NCBI GenBank assembly: GCA_007050895.1
Contig: SMYP01000015.1
Coordinates: 1-6,919, forward strand
Length of the DNA: 6,919 nucleotides
Source of the DNA: Candidatus Bathyarchaeota archaeon
GTDB lineage: Archaea; Thermoproteota; Bathyarchaeia; Bathyarchaeales; UBA233
Direction: 5' to 3'
The notes beneath the pieces were generated by a model. The model was not told the DNA's origin. It worked only from the letters and a program-made list of their open reading frames with translations, and searched no databases. A program made the position numbers and the translations under genes. Positions 1 to 3,781 of the stretch are shown one piece after another; within the stretch, counting starts at the first letter, position 1, and every line of letters starts with the position of its first letter.

Positions 1-181
1 CATCTAGTTTTACTAAATCACCTGCGTGAATAATGAAATCTACGTTTTCGAAAATCTTGAAAACCATTTTGGGGATGCAACTAGCTCTTGAAGGCACATG
101 TGTGTCCGATATCAATCCCACCGTTTTTGACGCTTTGACATTGGCTATTTCGCGCGAAATCATTGATAGATCGCTGGTCAT
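1..181 (-). CDS. Metallophosphoesterase, YfcE/MJ0936-like, N-terminal part (runs off window)
   Basis: Read on the minus strand from ATG 181-179, an open frame continues for 60 codons to the window edge, so the C-terminal part is missing. Visible are the first two metal-site motifs of the calcineurin-like phosphoesterase fold: GLISDTHVP (residues 22-30, with metal ligands Asp26 and His28) and IIHAGDLV (residues 50-57, with Asp55, the likely bridging metal ligand). The spacing and the IPK..F..F..VD sequence between them resemble the small YfcE/MJ0936 group, which are usually 150-180 residue Mn/Ni-dependent phosphodiesterases. About 19 residues precede the first strand, more than usual. An in-frame TGA lies just upstream, so the gene cannot begin much earlier, but Met7 is an alternative start. 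A weak AGGCG ribosome binding site lies upstream of the ATG. The physiological substrate cannot be told from this fragment. Confidence 0.86.
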   Translation of the reverse strand, partial: MTSDLSMISREIANVKASKTVGLISDTHVPSRASCIPKMVFKIFENVDFIIHAGDLVKLD

Positions 182-221
182 TACTTTTCGCCTTTTTCAA
201 GCAGGGTACTTGTGTCTTAGA

Positions 222-245
222 GTAATAATACAAAAGATAATAAAG
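222..245 (-). promoter_or_regulatory. Possible promoter for the metallophosphoesterase gene
   Basis: On the minus strand two AT-rich TATA-like elements, CTTTATTATC (245-236) and GTATTATTAC (231-222), lie 40-65 bases before the ATG at 181. The first would place a transcription start near 214, giving a leader of about 33 bases. Neither is a strong consensus box, so this is tentative. Confidence 0.25.
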
Positions 246-322
246 ATTCACATTCATCGCAAGTTGCTTTAGATTAAATCATTGTTGTTGACAAGCTCAC
301 TAATGCTACCTCTGATGCCAAA

Positions 323-330
323 TTTAAATA
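323..330 (+). promoter_or_regulatory. TATA box candidate upstream of the small basic ORF
   Basis: TTTAAATA on the plus strand is a good archaeal TATA match and is the same octamer seen again at 3241-3248 upstream of nrdR. It predicts a transcription start around 350-355, right at the first codon of the small frame at 355-456, which would make a leaderless transcript. The strand is inferred from what lies downstream. Confidence 0.38.
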
Positions 331-354
331 TGATAGCTGCCATACTGAGCTTAG

Positions 355-456
355 TTGGGTTTAGTCTTGGCTGTCACAGATGCCGAACGCGTGAAAAAAC
401 CTAAACTTCCCAAAAAGCGGTTGCTAAAAAAGTCTGTAAAAAGAAAAGCGCGATAA
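355..456 (+). CDS. Possible very small basic protein (33 aa), unrecognised
   Basis: A short frame runs from TTG 355 (after an in-frame TAG at 352-354) to TAA 454-456; GTG 391 is an alternative start. From residue 13 on, the product is almost all Lys, Arg, Pro and Leu (motifs VKKPKLPKKR and KRKAR), a composition typical of nucleic-acid-binding tails. No ribosome binding site is seen, which would fit leaderless initiation from the TATA box at 323-330. The stop codon sits in the loop of a terminator-like hairpin (444-464), so TATA box, frame and hairpin line up as one compact unit. No known family is recognised; it does not look like ribosomal protein eL41. At this length chance is a serious alternative, as is a non-coding RNA. 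Confidence 0.25.
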   Translation: MGLVLAVTDAERVKKPKLPKKRLLKKSVKRKAR

Positions 457-464
457 CGCTTTTT
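444..464. terminator. Symmetric hairpin with T-run, possible two-way terminator
   Basis: AAAAGCG (444-450) and CGCTTTT (457-463) form a perfect 7-bp stem with a six-base loop, and a fifth T follows at 464. Because the arms are A-rich on one side and T-rich on the other, it can end transcription on either strand. On the minus strand further T-runs follow at 427-441, which would suit the end of a long transcript coming from the regulator gene at 715-1221. Confidence 0.45.
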
Positions 465-502
465 GCTGTTTAGCGGCGGAAAAGCCAGAAGAGGACCATC
501 AT

Positions 503-705
503 GTTTTCGATTGAGTTCTAATCGAAACTAGGCTCAACCGACACATTTTGGATCCAAGGTGAGCCTCAATTAGTAGCTATGAGCATGTAGAAAATGCTGT
601 AATCGAAGAGCATTAATAGCAGATGGATGGAACCTTTGCCATTAGGGCATAAGAATAATGGAAATAAGGAATACGCAACGGTTGCTTTCCACGGGATTAT
701 TATTC
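503..705. other. Non-coding stretch with a chain of inverted repeats; candidate structured RNA or 3' UTR
   Basis: No convincing reading frame occupies this stretch, but successive stems do: TTTCGATT/AATCGAAA (505-512 with 520-527, 7-base loop); AGGCTCA-A-CC/GGTGAGCCT (530-539 with 558-566, one bulged A); GCTAT/ATAGC (576-580 with 616-620) enclosing two competing hairpins, AGCAT/ATGCT (582-586 with 594-598) and AATGCT/AGCATT (593-598 with 609-614); and GAATAAT/ATTATTC (653-659 with 699-705) around GCAAC/GTTGC (675-679, 681-685). The octamer TAATCGAA occurs at both 519-526 and 600-607, so the first stem has an alternative partner. The last hairpin lies just beyond the regulator stop codon and could act as its terminator. 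The strand and identity are unknown; no Rfam-type family is recognised. Confidence 0.4.
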
Positions 706-714
706 ATTTGTCGA

Positions 715-1221
715 TTATTCGGGTTTTTCGAGGTATTTTAGGTGGAAGGGTTTTATTGCGTTTCCATTTTTCAGATCTGAATTAAAGGACTGGTTGTCAA
801 TTATCCAGTCTGAAAGTTCTGAGTCTTGTGCTTTTATAAATTCAGCGAAGTCTGAAAAATCCTTGTGCAAAGAGACACATACTGCATCCCAGCCCATCCC
901 TCTCCCTTCTTGAACGAGGAGAACGTTCGGTTGGTTCATGTACCAATCATTTAGTTTTTTAATGGCGTCCTTCCTTTCTTGTCCATTTTGGTTTTTAAGT
1001 TTGCTTTTTAGGAAAGTGAATGCGGCGAGTTCAAACCCAATTCTTCCGAATTTTGGTACAATCGTGTACCCATCTATGTAGTTTTCTTCAAGTATGGCTC
1101 TTCTTCGAGTTACGGTCGGCTGAGATACGCCCAAAGCCTTGGCCAGTTGCCTGTCACTTCTATGTGAATCTTTCATTAGTTCAAACAAGAGTTTGTAGTC
1201 GATTGGTTTGAGTTCTTTCAT
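715..1221 (-). CDS. Lrp/AsnC-type transcriptional regulator
   Basis: A 168-residue protein with an N-terminal AsnC-type winged helix-turn-helix: residues 7-18 form the first helix, SDRQLAKALG (22-31) the second, and SQPTVTRRRAILEEN (33-47) the recognition helix, followed by the wing IDGYTIVPKFGRIGF. The remaining 110 residues are only loosely like the RAM ligand-binding domain of Lrp proteins (VLLVQEGRGMGWDAVCVSLHK near 100-120 corresponds to its central strands), so the effector is unknown and may not be a plain amino acid. Length is slightly above the usual 140-160. ATG 1221 is supported by an AGGTGAT ribosome binding site five bases upstream and a clear TATA box. The gene is divergent from the M20 peptidase, a classic arrangement for a local regulator of that gene and of itself; this is inferred. 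Confidence 0.9.
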   Translation of the reverse strand: MKELKPIDYKLLFELMKDSHRSDRQLAKALGVSQPTVTRRRAILEENYIDGYTIVPKFGRIGFELAAFTFLKSKLKNQNGQERKDAIKKLNDWYMNQPNVLLVQEGRGMGWDAVCVSLHKDFSDFAEFIKAQDSELSDWIIDNQSFNSDLKNGNAIKPFHLKYLEKPE

Positions 1222-1226
1222 TGCGA

Positions 1227-1269
1227 ATCACCTATTTATCCAATATGCATTTTTAATTTCATATATAAA
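1227..1269 (-). promoter_or_regulatory. Promoter and ribosome binding site of the Lrp-type regulator
   Basis: On the minus strand TTTATATATG (1269-1260) is a near-consensus archaeal TATA box. About 25 bases further lies the predicted transcription start (near 1239), and AGGTGAT (1233-1227) is a strong ribosome binding site five bases before ATG 1221. The resulting leader is about 18 bases. Confidence 0.68.
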
Positions 1270-1311
1270 CCTTAATTTTTTTCAAGCGATTTTAATTCAT
1301 CAGCTTTTGGA

Positions 1312-1321
1312 GATAAAAAAA
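1312..1321 (+). promoter_or_regulatory. Weak TATA candidate for the M20 peptidase gene
   Basis: GATAAAAAAA is the best TATA-like element upstream of the peptidase. It would put the transcription start near 1342, immediately before the inverted repeat at 1346-1374. The match is poor, so the promoter may depend on an activator or may lie elsewhere in the AT-rich spacer. Confidence 0.25.
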
Positions 1322-1345
1322 TCAAATGAAAATAGTTGACAGGAA

Positions 1346-1374
1346 AATCTTAAGAGAACTGTATTCTTAAGATT
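1346..1374. promoter_or_regulatory. Perfect 10-bp inverted repeat, likely operator or leader hairpin
   Basis: AATCTTAAGA (1346-1355) and TCTTAAGATT (1365-1374) are exact inverted copies separated by nine bases. Each arm also contains the palindrome CTTAAG, and the two CTTAAG centres are 17 bp apart. The element lies between the divergent regulator and peptidase genes, downstream of the likely peptidase transcription start and seven bases before its ribosome binding site. It could be the binding site of the adjacent Lrp-type protein, acting as a repressor site for the peptidase, or an RNA hairpin that limits ribosome access. Confidence 0.55.
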
Positions 1375-1381
1375 GTGATTG

Positions 1382-1387
1382 GGTGAT
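1382..1387 (+). promoter_or_regulatory. Ribosome binding site deciding the M20 start
   Basis: GGTGAT matches the archaeal anti-Shine-Dalgarno sequence and lies seven bases before ATG 1395. The in-frame GTG at 1383 lies inside this element and is therefore unlikely to be the start codon. Confidence 0.7.
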
Positions 1388-1394
1388 TAATAAA

Positions 1395-2753
1395 ATGCCT
1401 ATTCGTTTATTGAAGGAAGTTGAAGAGGAAGTTACACAGTTCCTCAGCGAGCTTATTCGCATAAACACAACTAATCCCCCTGGTAACGAGTCTGCTGCAG
1501 CTAAATACGTGATTGAAAGTCTCAGTGGGGAAGGCTTTGAGTGTGATTTTTTTGAGTCTGCTCCTAAAAGAGGCAGTATGATTGCCCGTTTGAAGGGAAC
1601 AGGTGAGAAGCCGAGTCTACTTTTGCTATCTCATTTGGATGTGGTTGCTGCTGAAGCGAAAGAATGGAGGGTGGACCCTTTTGGCGGTATAGTAAAAGAT
1701 GGTTTTGTTTGGGGTCGAGGGGCTTTGGACATGAAAGGTATGACTTCAATTGAAGTTATGGTAATGAAGCTTTTGAAGAGAAATCGTGTTAAACTGAAAG
1801 GGGACGTCATTTTAGCTGCAACTGCTGATGAAGAGCAAGGTGGCTTGTCTGGCGCGGATTATCTTCTACGCAATTACGCTGAGAAGATTTTCGCGCCTTA
1901 CGTTTTAAATGAGGGCGGAGGTTCTGCGATGCCAACGCGGAACGGGAACGTGTTCACGGTGCAGACTGCAGAAAAAGGCATCTTATGGTTTAAGGTGAAG
2001 GCCAAAGGCACTCCCGGTCACGGTTCAATGCCTAACGTAGCCGACAACGCCATAATGCGAATGAACAAGGTAATCGCGAAACTTGGGAACTACCAATCTG
2101 AGATCATGGTTGTTCCAACCGTGCAAAAGTTTCTTGAAGAAATTGCGAGACAAGACTCAACTCTGAAAGAGCCCTTTACACGTTTACTGACAAATCCTAA
2201 GCTTAGCGACCAGATATTAAACGAACTAACGAAAACTAGGTCTCAATTGGCGGAAGAAATTCGACCGCGACTCAAAATGACTATAACGCCTACAATTATT
2301 CATGGAGGCGTTAAGGAAAACATTATTCCTTCAGAGTGTGAGACCGTGTTTGACTGCAGGATACTTCCTGGACAAGAATTATCACAAACAATTAAATTAA
2401 TCAAAAAATTGCTTAGCGAGATTGCTCTAGAGAAACTGGAATTTGAAGGAATACAGTCGCAGCAACCCTCAGAATCATCAGCAGAAACTCCGCTTTACAT
2501 TACAATCGCCAATGTGCTCAAAGAGTTTGAACCAAACTGCGGTGTGACCCCTATGCTCACCACAGGAGGAACTGATTCTCGCTTCTTCCGAAGAAAAGGT
2601 AGCGTGTGTTATGGCTTCCACCCCATGTACCCAGAAACATCTTCGGGCACAGTAGTCAAATTGGAGCATGGCATAGACGAACGGATTAGCATAAGGAACC
2701 TTATCTTCGGAACGAGCGTACTATACGAAACTGTCAAAAGATTCATGACATAG
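1395..2753 (+). CDS. M20/M25/M40-family metallopeptidase or amidohydrolase
   Basis: A 452-residue cytosolic enzyme of the M20 family (ArgE/DapE/ACY1/CPG2 clan), which uses two metal ions to cleave peptide or N-acyl amide bonds. All expected residues are present (numbering from ATG 1395): SHLDVV with metal ligand His80 and Asp82; GRGALDMKG with the bridging Asp112; DEEQGG with the base Glu146 and ligand Glu147; NEGGG with ligand Glu173; GHGSMP with His209 of the dimerisation (lid) domain; TGGTDSRFF near 389-398; and the final metal ligand His425 in HGIDERI. The long insert and the C-terminal motifs recall the PM20D1/carboxypeptidase S branch rather than true ArgE or DapE, so no gene symbol is given. 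ATG 1395 is preferred over GTG 1383 because of the GGTGAT site. There is no signal peptide. It is probably controlled by the divergent Lrp-type gene; the substrate is probably a peptide or acyl amino acid, but this is inferred. Confidence 0.93.
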   Translation: MPIRLLKEVEEEVTQFLSELIRINTTNPPGNESAAAKYVIESLSGEGFECDFFESAPKRGSMIARLKGTGEKPSLLLLSHLDVVAAEAKEWRVDPFGGIVKDGFVWGRGALDMKGMTSIEVMVMKLLKRNRVKLKGDVILAATADEEQGGLSGADYLLRNYAEKIFAPYVLNEGGGSAMPTRNGNVFTVQTAEKGILWFKVKAKGTPGHGSMPNVADNAIMRMNKVIAKLGNYQSEIMVVPTVQKFLEEIARQDSTLKEPFTRLLTNPKLSDQILNELTKTRSQLAEEIRPRLKMTITPTIIHGGVKENIIPSECETVFDCRILPGQELSQTIKLIKKLLSEIALEKLEFEGIQSQQPSESSAETPLYITIANVLKEFEPNCGVTPMLTTGGTDSRFFRRKGSVCYGFHPMYPETSSGTVVKLEHGIDERISIRNLIFGTSVLYETVKRFMT

Positions 2754-2781
2754 AAAACAAAACACGTTTAACTTCGACCAA

Positions 2782-2809
2782 GCAGAAAAATCTGCGTCCT
2801 CTTTATTTC
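2782..2809 (+). terminator. Hairpin and pyrimidine tail after the M20 gene
   Basis: GCAGA (2782-2786) and TCTGC (2791-2795) form a 5-bp stem with an AAAA loop, followed by the T/C-rich tail GTCCTCTTTATTTC. It starts 29 bases after the M20 stop codon and is the most terminator-like element there. Confidence 0.45.
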
Positions 2810-2819
2810 AAGGCAAATA

Positions 2820-2965
2820 CTTGCAGTCATGGGGCTTCAATATAGCCCTCTAGGGTTTAAATTGAAAAGGGTTGAAATGATTGGGATTTAGTGGTTTATT
2901 TCAGGAACCTGTGACAAATAACAAAAAAAGCAAAGTCTTGCAGAAACATGGAGCCTTCAATAAAG
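2820..2965. repeat. Imperfect direct repeat, two copies of 26 and 29 bases
   Basis: Copy 1 (2820-2845) and copy 2 (2937-2965) share the pattern CTTGCAG, then T or AAA, then CATGG, G or A, GC, an optional C, TTCAATA, T or A, AG. Their starts are 117 bases apart. In copy 1 part of the repeat also forms the GGGCT/AGCCC stem; in copy 2 that pairing is lost. No target-site duplication or transposase remnant accompanies them. Confidence 0.4.
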
Positions 2966-3240
2966 AATTACATTATTGCGGAAAACTGCAAAGTTTTCAT
3001 TATATTGTTCGATAGTTGCCTATAATTCTTTTTCACGCTTTCGATGAGAAACGAGCCACCATACATGATTTCTCGGTTAACGCGGTTTAAAAAATGGTTC
3101 CTGCAACTATATAATAATAACGAGTCCTAACGAAAGAAAAAGGGGCTTATTAACCATATTCATTTTCGATAACTGCACAAGAATCTGTACATTTTTGGGT
3201 TTATGTTTTTTGCGCATTTTAATTGTACTGTTAACAAGAA

Positions 3241-3248
3241 TTTAAATA
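3241..3248 (+). promoter_or_regulatory. Upstream TATA box candidate for the nrd operon
   Basis: TTTAAATA is a good archaeal TATA element and would start transcription near 3270, giving a leader of about 65 bases that includes the second TATA box and NrdR-box-like sequence. It may be an additional start for nrdRDG. Confidence 0.35.
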
Positions 3249-3254
3249 CAATGC

Positions 3255-3301
3255 GCTACATTTAGCGTGTAACCGTGGGTTATTAACACTATATAAGTTT
3301 G
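3255..3301. promoter_or_regulatory. Tandem NrdR-box-like operator over the nrdR promoter
   Basis: The published bacterial NrdR box is ACACWATATATWGTGT, usually in tandem pairs with a 15-16 bp linker. Positions 3286-3301 match its first ten bases exactly (11 of 16 overall) and positions 3255-3270 match 9 of 16, including the GTGT end; the linker is 15 bp. The downstream copy coincides with the TATA box CTATATAAG, so part of the match is forced by TATA function. The upstream copy also overlaps a dyad CGCTA-CATT-TAGCG (3254-3267). Binding here would block TBP and repress the operon. Confidence 0.42.
3289..3297 (+). promoter_or_regulatory. TATA box of the nrdR-nrdD-nrdG operon
   Basis: CTATATAAG is the strongest TATA element in the window. 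It predicts a transcription start near 3318-3320, in the purine run GGGAGATG that precedes ATG 3335, so the transcript leader would be about 15 bases. Confidence 0.65.
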
Positions 3302-3334
3302 CTCTAACGCCATTTAGGGAGATGAAGAGAAAAC

Positions 3335-3781
3335 ATGAAGTGCCCGTACTGTGCGTCTGCAGATTTCAAAACTTTGGAAACACGCGATTCTCCAGATAAC
3401 ACTACGCGAAGACGCAAAGAATGCATAACCTGCGGCAAGCGTTTCACGACCTACGAATATGTAGAAACCGTAGAACTTATGGTACGAAAGAAAGACGGTA
3501 AACTGGAACGCTTCGATGTAAATAAGATAATCCGTGGCTTGCAGAAAGCATGTGAAAAAAGACCTGTGACTATGGATCAGATCAATGAAGTAGCAGGAAT
3601 GGTGCGTCAAGCCATAATGCAGAAAGGCAAAGACGAAATCACATCCAAGGAAATTGGCGATTTGGTCATGAAATACCTGAAAGAGCTCGACCGAATAGCA
3701 TACATTCGCTTTGCATCTGTGTACAAAAAGTTTGAAGAGCCTGAAGATTTCAGGCGGTTACTCCTTGAGGTGAAAAAATGA
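3335..3781 (+). CDS. nrdR: Transcriptional repressor NrdR
   Basis: A 148-residue protein with the standard NrdR architecture and length. Residues 1-45 form a zinc ribbon with Cys3 and Cys6 (MKCPYC) and Cys30 and Cys33 (RRRKECITCGKRFTTYE). From about residue 46 an ATP-cone follows (VRKKDGKLERFD at 50-61), ending in the characteristic IAYIRFASVYKKFE. NrdR senses ATP versus dATP through the cone and represses ribonucleotide reductase genes when dATP is high. It is the first gene of the operon and its TGA overlaps the nrdD ATG (ATGA), so it is translated together with its target; the promoter carries NrdR-box-like sequence, suggesting self-repression. NrdR is nearly universal in bacteria and patchy in archaea, so its presence here is notable. 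No key residue is missing. Confidence 0.96.
   Translation: MKCPYCASADFKTLETRDSPDNTTRRRKECITCGKRFTTYEYVETVELMVRKKDGKLERFDVNKIIRGLQKACEKRPVTMDQINEVAGMVRQAIMQKGKDEITSKEIGDLVMKYLKELDRIAYIRFASVYKKFEEPEDFRRLLLEVKK
3767..3773 (+). promoter_or_regulatory. Ribosome binding site of nrdD inside nrdR
   Basis: GAGGTGA lies four bases before ATG 3778 within the last codons of nrdR, supporting this start and translational coupling at the ATGA overlap. Confidence 0.72.

Larger units (their letters stand above)
2754..3254. other. Long AT-rich intergenic stretch before the nrd operon
   Basis: This stretch holds no convincing gene. Apart from the terminator-like hairpin and the direct repeat listed separately, visible elements are GGGCT/AGCCC (2832-2836 with 2844-2848); a 7-bp stem GAAAACT/AGTTTTC (2981-2987 with 2992-2998) closed by a GCAA loop, a stable RNA tetraloop type; a TATA-like stretch AACTATATAATAATAA (3106-3121); and T-runs between 3191 and 3219 that could end a plus-strand transcript before the nrdR promoters. 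A small RNA expressed from somewhere in 2820-3220 is possible but cannot be shown from the sequence. Confidence 0.45.

Noticed and set aside
33..272. Plus-strand open frame of 79 codons
   Set aside because: It lies mostly opposite the metallophosphoesterase, whose metal-binding motifs are clear on the minus strand, and its own product has no recognisable features.
505..527. tRNA T-arm-like sequence (GAGTTCTAATC)
   Set aside because: The loop does not fit the TTCRANY consensus, and no acceptor, D or anticodon arms can be found around it.
1383..1394. GTG 1383 as start of the M20 gene
   Set aside because: The GTG is part of the GGTGAT ribosome binding site that sits at ideal distance from ATG 1395, and it has no properly spaced site of its own.
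2902..3103. Long-range inverted repeat CAGGAACC (2902-2909) and GGTTCCTG (3096-3103)
   Set aside because: An 8-bp match at arbitrary distance within 580 bases is expected by chance more than once.
3107..3217. Minus-strand frame of 36 codons with a hydrophobic tail (PLFLSLGLVIII)
   Set aside because: It has no ribosome binding site, no clear promoter and an AT-rich composition that produces such tails by chance; its end coincides with the TATA-like stretch at 3106-3121.
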